The notes beneath the pieces were generated by a model, which saw nothing but the letters and a program-made list of their open reading frames with translations, had not been told where the DNA came from and searched no databases. From an uncultured Duncaniella sp. (lineage in GTDB: Bacteria; Bacteroidota; Bacteroidia; Bacteroidales; Muribaculaceae): a DNA stretch of 64,000 bases. Position numbers and translations under genes: made by a program. The stretch covers positions 62,001 through 126,000 of the forward strand of contig CAJTJG010000008.1 of NCBI GenBank assembly GCA_910576785.1, written 5' to 3'. This document shows, one piece after another, positions 18,101 through 27,084 of this stretch (the stretch's first letter is position 1; each line of letters opens with the position of its first letter).

Positions 18101-19290
18101 TTCTTGCCGTTGATGTTTATCATCTCATCCTCACCACCGATCCATATCTGCTCGTCAGGGCCGCGGGCTATGCTCCACACCGACTGTCTGTAGGGCTTGC
18201 CCTTTGTGTAGGGAAATGGCTGTGCGGCATTGAAGAACGGAGGTTCGTAGCTGACCACATCGAGACCGGCACTGTAGTTGCCGAGCCATTTGTTGCCGAA
18301 TGAGTCCTCAAAGAGAGTGTATATGTAGGATGACGAGAGATTTGCATACGGATCCTCATTGTCATATGGCTTCAGATTGAAAAATTTCTGTCCGCCGGCC
18401 ATTCTGCTTACCAAAGGCAGTATGCTCACTCCTCCGGCCGAGGTGGCACACCAGATATCGCCATTTGAAGTTTCCATTATGCTCTTTACAGCGCCGGGTA
18501 GAAAGTCTGCATCGGCTGTCGATGAGGATATGTTCTCGAATTTTTCAGTTGTGGGGTTGAATATTGATACACCTTTGTCGGTGCCGAGCCATACCTTGCC
18601 TGAACGGTCGACAATGATAGTGTATACCGACGCCCCGCCTGGGCCGTCGGCTGATATCGCTGCGGGACGGTAGGTCTTGAACTTGCGGTCCTTGAGCGAC
18701 ACACGTGTCATTCCGGCGCCTTCATGCCCTACGTACAGATATGTGCCGGATGGATCCTCCACCGTACACCATACCGGACGGGGAAAGTCTTGCGGGGTAT
18801 CGCTGAACAGAGGTTCAACCTCGCCGGTGACCGTGTTGAGATAGTCGGGGATGTTGTGGTAGTGAGTCACCCATATGCCTCCATCGGTCGCCGCCGAAAG
18901 ATGCGGTATGGCTTTAGAGCATATTTTTCCATCGAAAGGTGAGATTTCACCTGTCTTGTAGTCGTAATGGCACAGACCGTGACGGCGGGTGCTGATCCAC
19001 ATTATATCCGGATCCTGCGGGTCAGGGAGCAGGCAGTTGAGTTCGTTGCTTGTGAGTCCGGAGAACTCTTTGGTGAAGGATTTGAATTTCCCACCGTCAA
19101 ATCTGCTCAGTCCATCGCCGGTGGCCACCCATATGAATCCATGGCCATCCTGAGCGATGCTTCTGACATAGTTGCTGTTCAATCCGTCGCGATGATCGAG
19201 ATGGAACTTGTGGAGAGGCTCGCCGAGTAGAGTGGAAGGGAGCCACAAGAGTATAGTCAGAAATGTGATATAGACACTGAAGCTTTTCAT
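15193..19290 (-). CDS. Hybrid two-component system regulator (HTCS) of the arabinogalactan-type PUL
   Basis: A 1365-aa one-protein signalling system spanning the inner membrane. It has a signal peptide (1-24), a periplasmic sensor of Reg_prop beta-propeller blades (about 30-690, repeated motifs such as GFIWVATGDGLSRFD and LWVGTFGEGATVF), a Y_Y_Y domain (about 700-765), and one membrane segment near 779-801. The HisKA domain has phospho-acceptor His near 838 in THELRTPQS, where most family members have HELRTPLT. Next come the HATPase (937-1050), a receiver with Asp near 1136 in VVSDIMMPEMDG, and a C-terminal AraC-type DNA-binding domain (1263-1363). It is first in its enzyme operon (29 bp to GH43) and divergent from susC, so it probably controls both arms and itself when its oligosaccharide is present. 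Confidence 0.95.
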   Translation of the reverse strand: MKSFSVYITFLTILLWLPSTLLGEPLHKFHLDHRDGLNSNYVRSIAQDGHGFIWVATGDGLSRFDGGKFKSFTKEFSGLTSNELNCLLPDPQDPDIMWISTRRHGLCHYDYKTGEISPFDGKICSKAIPHLSAATDGGIWVTHYHNIPDYLNTVTGEVEPLFSDTPQDFPRPVWCTVEDPSGTYLYVGHEGAGMTRVSLKDRKFKTYRPAAISADGPGGASVYTIIVDRSGKVWLGTDKGVSIFNPTTEKFENISSSTADADFLPGAVKSIMETSNGDIWCATSAGGVSILPLVSRMAGGQKFFNLKPYDNEDPYANLSSSYIYTLFEDSFGNKWLGNYSAGLDVVSYEPPFFNAAQPFPYTKGKPYRQSVWSIARGPDEQIWIGGEDEMININGKKHKYIQLPTATKGHNTLVRAILPSDNDILLIGTSNDGIFAYTPATHTFSHIDIPEKEIRCFVRTPEGRILAGTHSGIYICDISTLKATPDSVLNNQLLDHYITGLTIDSNGYLWVGTFGEGATVFTPAGKALQYFNADSGLPSNTVNAMREDTRGNMWVATRDGVAGISIDSFDRKHLIGNKEGLVNCDVKTIEEDAVGNLWLGTNHGIVLYLSNGQTAVYERNYTSMLGSFTENASTITTGGRIFLGSLNGLIHFNPKNMSHTPVVTKVSLTSMTAHDSNSTNRNMEIEIPISEDKIELPYNLNTFTLRFNILDITRAANSEYVYNMKGVNEVWTKVKDDNSAIYRNLRPGNYEFRVRHRLNGQDWSEPQTIAYITIQPPVYATWWAIMLYIITIISLILFFVNFYKHKMELEKNLAVERENSMNIKALNEERLVFFTNITHELRTPQSLIIGPMEDLVNDHELKESQRKKLLTIRTSSMRLLNLINGILEFRKTETRNRKLEVIHGNLANFVREIGLRFKELNNNPDVNITIDVAEMEEKELYYDPEMISTVINNLMGNALKYTHKGNVTLSLRPTEEAGVKYVDLSVSDTGTGISAESLPHVFERYYQASNSKKTSGTGIGLALTKNLVELHEGTISVTSTEGHGSTFNVRLIMDNSYPNAAHRNSSDEVPDSRTPELITAETSGESKLVMLVVEDDNDVREYIAQSFTEDFTVLTASNGREGLETALREIPDIVVSDIMMPEMDGFELCNTLKTSMATSHIPVILLTAKDSLRDREEGYDSGADSYITKPFSASLLRARINNIIESRHKLTLNLLDEPTPLPATTGENVSSDKNGCSVTLPPQPTQPDSLGRLDKEFIARFRTLVEENMEMEEFDQTFLTDKMCMSHSTLYRKVKSIAGLTPNEFIRKIKLRRAADLIQSGEVQISDVAYMTGFSSAAYFRRIFKKEYGVTPTEYAQKLPSSTNN

Positions 19291-19376
19291 CCGGCAAGGG
19301 ACTTTAAAGGTGGTTTAAGGTAAACTTTTCATACATCGGGAGTGGAGAGGATCCATCCGTAAAATGATTGATGATA

Positions 19377-19384
19377 CAAATGTA
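19377..19384 (-). promoter_or_regulatory. -7 box for the HTCS operon
   Basis: The reverse strand reads TACATTTG, a full TAnnTTTG match, 86 bases before the HTCS ATG. It lies 31 bp from the nearest copy of the direct repeat at 19416-19449. No clear -33 TTTG is visible. Confidence 0.4.
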
Positions 19385-19415
19385 TACAAAAATATGCTGA
19401 CGAAGAGCGCTAATC

Positions 19416-19449
19416 AGTTCAAATACCGCATTAAATCGGTCAAATGCGG
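19416..19449. promoter_or_regulatory. Candidate HTCS operator: 21-bp-spaced direct repeats
   Basis: AGTTCAAATACCG (19416-19428) and CGGTCAAATGCGG (19437-19449) share 9 of 13 bases, with the common core TCAAAT exactly 21 bp apart, two helical turns. CCGCATT and AATGCGG within the same stretch also form an inverted repeat. AraC-family domains commonly bind direct repeats at this spacing. The site lies between the divergent promoter boxes of the HTCS and susC genes. Confidence 0.45.
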
Positions 19450-19525
19450 CTGAAACACGCGAAATTGAACGATTTGTAACTGATGGTTGACATAAAATTA
19501 CATCGGTTAATACATTTTAAGGAAT

Positions 19526-19533
19526 TACCTTTG
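19526..19533 (+). promoter_or_regulatory. -7 box for susC/susD
   Basis: TACCTTTG is a full TAnnTTTG match, 184 bases before the susC ATG and 77 bp after the direct-repeat element. There is no good -33 element, as expected of an activator-dependent promoter. Confidence 0.5.
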
Positions 19534-19717
19534 CGATACGAAAATACTGTCGCACCGGCGGCGTATACCGCGACGGTTCATGGCCGGTGATATCAGTCAG
19601 TTTTAGTTTATAGTTAGGGTAGGTAGAATCTTCTCAGGTAAAAAAGGTTGTTTTTGAGATCCGACATAATACAGACAAACAACTAAACCATAATACCAAT
19701 AAAACATCACAGTTACC

Positions 19718-22700
19718 ATGAACAAAACATCAGCATGGAAAAATGTGGCGGTTCTCTCGCTGCTTATGGCGGGCGGTTCCGGTCTGGGGATTCCAGCCGC
19801 ACAGGCAGCCCCGGTGGCAATGCCTGCCGCACAGAATAACGCCAGCACCATTTCCGTCAAAGGAACAGTCGTAGACAAGAATGACGAGCCGCTCATCGGC
19901 GCCACAGTTCTTGTAAAAGGTGACGAGAAGAACGGTACGTCAACCGACATTGATGGCAACTTCAATCTTAACGTCAAGCCCGGCTCTACCCTTGTGGTAT
20001 CCTATGTGGGTTTCAACACAAAGGAGGTACCTGCCAGTGCGACACCCATGACCATAAAACTCGAGGATAACGTAGAGATGCTCGAGGAGGTAGTTGTGGT
20101 GGGCTACGGCGCCGTACAGCGCAAGAACTTCACAGGTTCAGTATCGTCCGTCAAAGTAGCCGACTCCCCACTCTCGCTCATGCCTACATCCAATGCCATG
20201 GATGCTCTTCGAGGCACAGTGACCGGTATCACCGTGTCGCAGCAGCAGGGTGCCGGTCAGGCTCCTTCCATGATGGTTCGTGGTCAGAAGTCGATCAATG
20301 GCGGGTCTGATCCTCTGCTCGTGGTGGACGGTGTGATCTATCAGGGCTCTCTCCGCGACATAGATCCCGCGAGCATCGAGAACATGAGTGTGCTCAAGGA
20401 CGCAACTTCGCTGGCCGCTTATGGTTCGCAGGCCGCCAACGGTGTGATCATGATCACCACCAAGAAAGGTGAGCTCGGCAAGCCCCGCGTGAGTGTGGGT
20501 ACATCGTGGGCCTTCTCAAATGCCATCCACAAGCCTGACCTCCTCAGCCCCGAGGATTTCGTAAGGAAAGGCAACATCATGGCCGGTTTCGATGAGGATG
20601 CCGATCCCACGTGGATGAGCAAGATGGAGTACGACAACTATAAGAAAGGACAGACTACCGACTGGTATGACTACTCCACACGCACCGGTGTGATGCAGAA
20701 CTATAATCTTGCCATCTCCGGCGCCACAGAGAAGCTCAACTATTATCTCTCCGGCACTTATACCGATCAGGAAGGTGTGCTGCAGGGCGATGACTATGAG
20801 CGCTTCGTGATGAATAGCCGCATCACTGCCGACATCACAAGCTGGCTCCAGCTGGGTGGTCAGATGAACTATGCCTATAACGACTATTCAGGCGCAAGTG
20901 TGTATGACATCTACTCGGCTATCCGCCTCAGCCCCTATGGCCAGCCCACACGTGTGAACGGTGAGGTGAACAAATATCCCTGTAATGAGGGTCTTGCACG
21001 CGTCAATCCTCTCTGGAATGTGCTCAGCAACTCCATTGATGATCATGACACCTTCGCAACCACAACTCTTAAGGGACACCTCGTGCTCAAATGCCCCTGG
21101 GTAAAGGGTCTGCAGTTCCGCATGAACGGCAGCTACTCAGTGGAGAATATCGAGCGCGACTATTTCACCCACGAGGGAAACTACGTGCGCGAGATGGGTG
21201 GATCATCCATCGAGGATGCCGAGCAATACTACACCGACGCGGCTGTAAGCGGTTTCCTTGCATCTACCAACGGTTACAGCAACCGTACCAAGAATACCTC
21301 ATGGGTATGGGATAATATCCTTAGCTATACCGCACAGTTCGGCAAGCATTTCCTCGATCTCACAGCTGTATATACACGCGACTCTTACGAGTATGAGTTC
21401 CGTGGCATGAGTGGATCCGACTTCACCGCTCTCGGCAATACCAACCTCGGATATTATGGCCTCAACAATGCCGGCACACAGAAGATCACGGCTCCCGGCT
21501 ATACCCGCCACACCGATGTCGGTTATCTTGGTCGCGTGAACTACAACTTCGACGAGCGTTACCACATCAGCGCATCTGTACGCCGCGACGGTTCGTCCGT
21601 TTTCGGATCATCCAAGAAGTGGGGTACATTCCCTGCAGTAGGTCTGGCATGGACAGTGTCCAACGAGGAGTTCTGGAAAGACTCCAAGACTGTGGACTTC
21701 CTCAAGGTCAAGGCTTCGTGGGGTAAAAACGGTAATCAGTCGTTGTCACCTTACCAGACTCTCTCCACCATCACGCTCGGTCAGACCGGTGGATTCGTCT
21801 ATCCGTTCGGCAACTCCTCGCAGGCCAGCTACGGTCAGCGTATCACCCGTATGGGTAACGTAAACCTCGGTTGGGAGACCACGACATCGTGGAACTTCGG
21901 TTTCGAACTCGGTCTCTTCAACGAGCGCGTTCATCTTGACTTTGATGCCTATACCTCACAGACCACCGATCAGATCTTCGACCGTACCATCCCTGTCATG
22001 ATCAACGGTCTCACAAGCATGAAGGCTACCATGGGCCGCGTGGACAACTGGGGTATAGAGTTCAATCTCTCCACCGTCAATATCCAGACCCGCGACTGGC
22101 AGTGGACATCCGGTCTCAACTTCTATCTGAACCGCAACAAGCTCAAGGAGCTTTACGGCGATGGCAAGGATGACATCACCAACAGCCGCTTCCTTGGCAA
22201 GTCGCTCGGTGCCATCTATGGCTACAAGAACATCGGTATCGTTCAGGAGACCGACACGGAGTATATCGAGAAGAACAATGCCCAGCCCGGCGACGTGATG
22301 TTCCAGGATCTTGACGGCGACGGTGTCATCACATCCGATGACCGCCAGATACTCGGTTACAACAAGGAGAACTTCCGTATGGGCTTCTCAAATACCGTGA
22401 CATGGAAGAACTTCACTCTCTACGCTCTCTTCACAGGCGTGTTCGGCGGCAACGGTTATGGCAAGGCCACCAATCTCTATGCATACCGCACGCTCTCCGA
22501 CTCACCCTACGAGAACAACCTCAACCATGGCTGGTGGACTCCTGAGAACAAGAGCAACAAGTATCCCCGCATCAACTACACCGATGGCCGTTACAATCCT
22601 CTCCAGGACTACACATTCGTCCGTCTCGCTGACCTGAGCCTCTCCTACAACTTCAACCAGCCTTGGGTGAAGAACCTCCACATCAGCAATCTGCGTGTAT

Positions 22701-22840
22701 ACTTCGCAGCCAAGAATCTTTTCACCATCACAAGCTGGGAGGGCGGTGACCCCGAGATCCGCCAGACAGTCGGCACAGGTTACAGCTACGGCTATCCTCT
22801 GTCGCGTACATTCTCCTTCGGTATTAACCTCTCATTGTAA
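19718..22840 (+). CDS. SusC/RagA-family TonB-dependent outer-membrane glycan transporter
   Basis: A 1040-aa outer-membrane beta-barrel that imports oligosaccharides with its SusD partner, powered by TonB. It has a signal peptide ending near residue 30 (AAQAAP), a CarboxypepD_reg-like domain at about 43-125 (SVKGTVVDKNDEPLIGATV), the SusC TonB-box signature EEVVVVGYGAV near 128, a plug domain with SVLKDATSLAAYGSQAANGVI, and a barrel ending in the aromatic-rich FSFGINLSL. Length is typical. SusD follows after 9 bp. Expression is probably under the divergent HTCS. The substrate is inferred from neighbouring enzymes to be arabinogalactan fragments. Confidence 0.96.
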   Translation: MNKTSAWKNVAVLSLLMAGGSGLGIPAAQAAPVAMPAAQNNASTISVKGTVVDKNDEPLIGATVLVKGDEKNGTSTDIDGNFNLNVKPGSTLVVSYVGFNTKEVPASATPMTIKLEDNVEMLEEVVVVGYGAVQRKNFTGSVSSVKVADSPLSLMPTSNAMDALRGTVTGITVSQQQGAGQAPSMMVRGQKSINGGSDPLLVVDGVIYQGSLRDIDPASIENMSVLKDATSLAAYGSQAANGVIMITTKKGELGKPRVSVGTSWAFSNAIHKPDLLSPEDFVRKGNIMAGFDEDADPTWMSKMEYDNYKKGQTTDWYDYSTRTGVMQNYNLAISGATEKLNYYLSGTYTDQEGVLQGDDYERFVMNSRITADITSWLQLGGQMNYAYNDYSGASVYDIYSAIRLSPYGQPTRVNGEVNKYPCNEGLARVNPLWNVLSNSIDDHDTFATTTLKGHLVLKCPWVKGLQFRMNGSYSVENIERDYFTHEGNYVREMGGSSIEDAEQYYTDAAVSGFLASTNGYSNRTKNTSWVWDNILSYTAQFGKHFLDLTAVYTRDSYEYEFRGMSGSDFTALGNTNLGYYGLNNAGTQKITAPGYTRHTDVGYLGRVNYNFDERYHISASVRRDGSSVFGSSKKWGTFPAVGLAWTVSNEEFWKDSKTVDFLKVKASWGKNGNQSLSPYQTLSTITLGQTGGFVYPFGNSSQASYGQRITRMGNVNLGWETTTSWNFGFELGLFNERVHLDFDAYTSQTTDQIFDRTIPVMINGLTSMKATMGRVDNWGIEFNLSTVNIQTRDWQWTSGLNFYLNRNKLKELYGDGKDDITNSRFLGKSLGAIYGYKNIGIVQETDTEYIEKNNAQPGDVMFQDLDGDGVITSDDRQILGYNKENFRMGFSNTVTWKNFTLYALFTGVFGGNGYGKATNLYAYRTLSDSPYENNLNHGWWTPENKSNKYPRINYTDGRYNPLQDYTFVRLADLSLSYNFNQPWVKNLHISNLRVYFAAKNLFTITSWEGGDPEIRQTVGTGYSYGYPLSRTFSFGINLSL

Positions 22841-22849
22841 TCTTCTGTC

Positions 22850-24634
22850 ATGAAATTCAACAAAATATCCGCTTATATCCTCACAGGAGCTGTCGCGCTC
22901 GGCGCCCTCTCGGCTTGCAACGACGATGACTTCCTCGAGGAGAACCCCCGCACCATTTTCACCACTGCCAACTCATATGAGACCGTTGACCAGGTGAGAG
23001 CATGTGTGACAAACCTCTATGTCCATATCCGCTATTGGTATGACTGCAACTTCTTCCTCAAGGGCATGGGGTCCGACGTGGCCGATACTCCCAACTGGCG
23101 TGCCAGCGGCAACGGTGTCAGCAACTTCTCCAACTGGAGTTCGTCGTCCAACCAGTCCAATCAGATCTACGATGCTATGTTCCAGCTGGTGAACTATGTG
23201 AACCAGTCGCTCCCCGGCCTCGAGAATGATAAGCTCAAATGGAGCAGTGAAGCTGAGAAAAACGAGCTTTACGGCGAGATGATGTTCATGCGTGGTTACG
23301 GCTACCTGCGTCTCGGCGAGATGTTCGGCGGTGTGCCCCTGGTGACACAGTTCTACGAGACTCTCAAACTCGACTTCGTTCGCTCGAGTCGCGCCGAGAC
23401 ATATCAGCAGGCTATCTCCGATCTTGAGGAGGCAGCCAGATGTCTTCCCCAGTATCCGTCAGAGGCCGGACGCGTGGCTCAGGGTGCCGCTTACCACTAT
23501 CTTGCCGAGGCTTACCTTGCTCTTGCCACCATCAACGGCAATAACAAGGAACAGCTCAATAAGTCTGTGGAGTATGCCGACAAGGTCATTGCCATGCACC
23601 CGCTCATGAAGGAGCGTTTCGGTAGCCGTGCCAATCCCGAGGATACCGGCAAGCGCAACGGTGCAGACAATTACTATCCCGAAGGCAATGTATTCTTCGA
23701 TCTCTTCCAGAAGGGCAATCAGGACCGCGAGAGCGGTAACACCGAGTCGCTATGGGTATTCCAGTATGACTACGACGTATACCACGAGAAGGGTGGCAAC
23801 AAGAGCGAGAGCGCACGTAACTGGTCGCCCGTGATGCGCGACGTGTTCTGGAAAGCCGAGTATCAGGAGAACGGTCAGAGCTCTCCCTGGAACAATCCTG
23901 ACAATGAACTCTTCCCCGGCGGAAACCAGTGTACTTATGTAGGTGGCCGTGGTGTATCGTTCAACTCTCCCACAGCCTATGTGATCCACGATATCTGGCA
24001 GAACGGATATGACGATGACATGCGCAACGCAGAGTGCAATATACATCGCATCTACAAAGTCATCGACAAGGACCACTCCCGCTTCGGCCAGGTTGTCACC
24101 ATCGATCAGCTCGAACCTTCACGCCTTGACCGCATGTATCCTGTCTGGACCAAGTGGGCATCCATCGACGAGTGGGGTTGGGACGATCTCGCCGAGGGAT
24201 GGCAGCGCAACGCTTACTTCGTTGATACTTACGCATGCCGTTCTGCCGAGACCTATCTGCTCCGTGCAGAGGCCAAGTTCCGTCTGGGCAATGCCGGTGA
24301 GGCCGCCAAGGATATCAACGCACTCCGCGACCGTGCCAAGTGCTCGAAGAAGGCCCAGTCTTCCGACATCACCATGCAGTATATCCTTGACGAGCGTGCC
24401 CGCGAGCTCTTCTACGAGGAGCAGCGTTGGGCCACACTCCTCCGCATGGGCAAGGATGGTATAAACAGTGTGAACAACCACGCGATGTACATAGCCGACC
24501 AGTCGGCTGTATGGCCTGGATGTTTCACATCCAACCTTCCGAAGATCACCAAGTGGGAGCTCTTCCCCATACCTCAGGCAGTGATCGACTCCAACACCGG
24601 AGCTGTGATTGACCAGAACGAGGGCTGGAATTGA
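22850..24634 (+). CDS. SusD/RagB-family surface glycan-binding lipoprotein
   Basis: A 594-aa outer-membrane lipoprotein that caps the SusC channel and binds glycan. It has a lipoprotein signal with lipobox LSAC near residue 24, followed by an acidic run (NDDDF) that serves as a surface-export signal in Bacteroidetes. A TPR-rich SusD fold is indicated by the helix with NELYGEMMFMRGYGYLRLGEMF, the YLLRAEAKFRLGNAGEAAKDIN helix and the DERARELFYEEQRW motif near the C-terminus. The stop is followed by an intrinsic terminator, separating the susCD pair from the downstream enzymes. Confidence 0.95.
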   Translation: MKFNKISAYILTGAVALGALSACNDDDFLEENPRTIFTTANSYETVDQVRACVTNLYVHIRYWYDCNFFLKGMGSDVADTPNWRASGNGVSNFSNWSSSSNQSNQIYDAMFQLVNYVNQSLPGLENDKLKWSSEAEKNELYGEMMFMRGYGYLRLGEMFGGVPLVTQFYETLKLDFVRSSRAETYQQAISDLEEAARCLPQYPSEAGRVAQGAAYHYLAEAYLALATINGNNKEQLNKSVEYADKVIAMHPLMKERFGSRANPEDTGKRNGADNYYPEGNVFFDLFQKGNQDRESGNTESLWVFQYDYDVYHEKGGNKSESARNWSPVMRDVFWKAEYQENGQSSPWNNPDNELFPGGNQCTYVGGRGVSFNSPTAYVIHDIWQNGYDDDMRNAECNIHRIYKVIDKDHSRFGQVVTIDQLEPSRLDRMYPVWTKWASIDEWGWDDLAEGWQRNAYFVDTYACRSAETYLLRAEAKFRLGNAGEAAKDINALRDRAKCSKKAQSSDITMQYILDERARELFYEEQRWATLLRMGKDGINSVNNHAMYIADQSAVWPGCFTSNLPKITKWELFPIPQAVIDSNTGAVIDQNEGWN

Positions 24635-24670
24635 AAATTAGAGTGAAATAGGTACATTCTGTAATCAAAG

Positions 24671-24713
24671 ACACTTCCCCGCCCCTGAAATATCAGACGG
24701 GGAAGTGTTTTAT
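24671..24713 (+). terminator. Intrinsic terminator after susC/susD
   Basis: ACACTTCCCCG (24671-24681) and its exact complement (24698-24708) form an 11-bp stem with a 16-nt loop, followed by a T-rich tail. It lies 37 bp past the susD stop. Confidence 0.8.
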
Positions 24714-24753
24714 CATATAAAAAGCGTATCTTTACGAAAAATTTTTTGCAAGG

Positions 24754-27084
24754 ATGAAAAAGTTATTCAAGACAGCTGTTATTATCATGACGGCCATGCT
24801 GCCGGCTATGGTTCTGACAGCAGCACCGAAGAAGACGGATCCGGCAAAGGAGGCCAAGGAGGTGCGAGCTATGATCGACAAGGTCAACAATTACTGGCAG
24901 AATGCCAAGCCTGCTGAGGTCAATCCTTTCTGGGATAATGCCGCCTATCACACAGGCAATATGGAGGCCTACCGTCTGACCGGAAATGAGGATTGGCTTG
25001 ATTATTCCACACGTTGGGCTGAGCACAATGAGTGGAAAGGTGCCAAGAGCAATGACCGCTCGAAGTGGAAATACAATTATGGCGAGACCGACGAGCATGT
25101 GCTCTTCGGTGATTGGCAGATATGCTTTCAGACATATGCCGATCTTTATAATATACTTCCCGACGATAAGCGCATCAGACGTGCCAAGGAGGTGATGGAG
25201 TATGAGATGTCGACACCTCGTAATGACTATTGGTGGTGGTCGGATGGTCTCTATATGGTCATGCCGGTAATGACAAAGATGTACAGGATCACTGACAATC
25301 CGAAATACCTCGGGAAATTGTATGAATATCTCGTGTATGCTGACAGCATAATGTTTGATCCGGAGGAGAATCTTTATTACCGTGATGCCAAATATGTGTG
25401 GCCGAAACATAAGAGCGCCAATGGCAAAAAGGACTTCTGGGCCCGTGGCGACGGTTGGGTGCTGGCCGGTTTGGCCAAGGTGCTTCAGGATCTCCCCGCC
25501 GATTATAGCCACAGGCAGTTTTTCGAGGACAAGTTCCGTGCCATGGCCGATGCTGTCGTGGCATGTCAGCAGCCGGCCGGCTACTGGAGCCGTTCGATGA
25601 TGGATGAGGCTCATGCCCCCGGCCCCGAGACATCGGGCACAGCGTTCTTTACCTACGGTCTGCTATGGGGTGTCAACAACGGTTATCTGACCGACCCGAA
25701 GTATCTTGATGCGGCCAAAAAGGGTTGGGCATATCTCAAGGGGACGGCTCTGCAGAAGGATGGCCGCGTGGGTTACGTGCAGCCGATAGGTGAGAAGGCC
25801 ATACCCGGACAGGTGGTGGACGCCAACTCTACCTCCAACTTCGGTGTAGGTGCGTTTTTGCTTGCTGCATGCGAGTATGTGCGCTACCTTGAGTCGGGGG
25901 CAAATGCCGACAGGGCTTATTGGGTGGATCTGCTTTATCAGATGGCCCATCCGGTTCTGAGTAATATGTCAAAGGGAGAGTTGCGTAAGAATATGCTCGT
26001 GGAGGTAAGTCCCAACTGGGATGGCCGCAACAAGGGTGTGACATATATGGAGACATTCGGCCGTCTTATGGCCGGTATAGCTCCTTGGCTTTCGCTCCCC
26101 GATGATGATACCCCCGAGGGTATTCGCCGTAAGGAGCTCCGCGACATGGCTCTGGCAAGCTATAGGAACGCCGTGGATCCTGATTCGCCCGACTACCTGC
26201 TATGGCGTGGCCACGGTCAGGCTCTCGTGGATGCCGCATATGTGGCCGAGAGTTTCCTCAGAGGGTACGATGCACTCTGGAAACCTCTGGACGACACGAC
26301 AAAGCAGCGGTATTTCGAGGAGTTCTCTCAGCTCAGACGTGTGGATCCGCCGTATACTAACTGGGTGCTTTTTTCGTCGACCATCGAGAGCTTTCTTGCC
26401 AAGGCCGGAGCTGATCATGATGAGTATCGTGTCAATTCCGCCATACGCAAGGTAGAGGAGTGGTATGTAGGTGACGGATGGTATGCCGACGGGCCGTCGT
26501 TTGCCTACGACTACTATTCAAGCTATGTGTTCCATCCCATGTATCTGGAGACACTCCAGGCCATGAAGGATGCCGGCAAGAATACCCGCATTCACTATCC
26601 GAAATATTATGCGCGTGCATTGAAGAGAGCGCAGAAATTCGCCATCGTGCTTGAGCGTCAGATATCACCGGAGGGCACATTCCCTGTGTTCGGACGCTCT
26701 ATCCCTTACCGTATGGCCACGCTTCAGCCTTTGGCGCTTATGGCATGGTATGAGAAACTCCCCGCCGGTCTGACAAACGGACAGGTGCGCTCGGCTCTCA
26801 CGGCGGTGATGCACCGTATGTTTGACGGAAAGGAGAATTTCAACGATGGTGGCTTCCTTACCATTGGTTTTGCCGGACGTCAGCCCAATATAGCCGACTG
26901 GTATACCAACAATGGTTCGCTCTACATGACATCTCTCGCGTTTCTGCCACTCGGCCTTCCGGCCACACATCCGTTCTGGACTGATGCCCCCCTCGCATGG
27001 ACCAATCAGAAGGCATGGGGAGGCAAGCCGTTCCCGAAGGATCATCATTGGGGTGACGGCGAGAAGATCAAGGATCTGTGGTGA
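24754..27084 (+). CDS. GH105-DUF2264 (GH154-like) two-enzyme fusion
   Basis: A 776-aa exported protein with a signal peptide (1-24). Residues about 30-385 form a GH105 (alpha/alpha)6 barrel of unsaturated uronyl hydrolases, with WWWSDGLYMVMPVM (likely catalytic Asp) and FWARGDGWVLAGLAKVL. Residues about 390-776 are a DUF2264 domain (TYMETFGRLMAGIAPWLSL, YLLWRGHGQALVDAAYV, GDGWYADGPSFAYDYYSSYV). From memory, DUF2264 proteins include the GH154 beta-glucuronidases of arabinogalactan loci. One half would remove the unsaturated uronate left by a lyase, the other the saturated GlcA. TATCTTTA at 24727 is a near-match promoter box, and the ATG follows AAGG. The stop overlaps the next start (TGATG). 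Confidence 0.85.
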   Translation: MKKLFKTAVIIMTAMLPAMVLTAAPKKTDPAKEAKEVRAMIDKVNNYWQNAKPAEVNPFWDNAAYHTGNMEAYRLTGNEDWLDYSTRWAEHNEWKGAKSNDRSKWKYNYGETDEHVLFGDWQICFQTYADLYNILPDDKRIRRAKEVMEYEMSTPRNDYWWWSDGLYMVMPVMTKMYRITDNPKYLGKLYEYLVYADSIMFDPEENLYYRDAKYVWPKHKSANGKKDFWARGDGWVLAGLAKVLQDLPADYSHRQFFEDKFRAMADAVVACQQPAGYWSRSMMDEAHAPGPETSGTAFFTYGLLWGVNNGYLTDPKYLDAAKKGWAYLKGTALQKDGRVGYVQPIGEKAIPGQVVDANSTSNFGVGAFLLAACEYVRYLESGANADRAYWVDLLYQMAHPVLSNMSKGELRKNMLVEVSPNWDGRNKGVTYMETFGRLMAGIAPWLSLPDDDTPEGIRRKELRDMALASYRNAVDPDSPDYLLWRGHGQALVDAAYVAESFLRGYDALWKPLDDTTKQRYFEEFSQLRRVDPPYTNWVLFSSTIESFLAKAGADHDEYRVNSAIRKVEEWYVGDGWYADGPSFAYDYYSSYVFHPMYLETLQAMKDAGKNTRIHYPKYYARALKRAQKFAIVLERQISPEGTFPVFGRSIPYRMATLQPLALMAWYEKLPAGLTNGQVRSALTAVMHRMFDGKENFNDGGFLTIGFAGRQPNIADWYTNNGSLYMTSLAFLPLGLPATHPFWTDAPLAWTNQKAWGGKPFPKDHHWGDGEKIKDLW

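Larger units (their letters stand above)
19291..19717. other. Divergent HTCS/susC control region
   Basis: This 427-bp gap holds a leftward promoter box (19377-19384), two 21-bp-spaced direct repeats (19416-19449), a rightward promoter box (19526-19533) and a susC leader of about 180 nt. The leader has GC-rich self-complementary segments around 19551-19590 (CACCGGC with GCCGGTG, and an inner GCGG/CCGC alternative). No open reading frame of note is seen. Confidence 0.6.
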
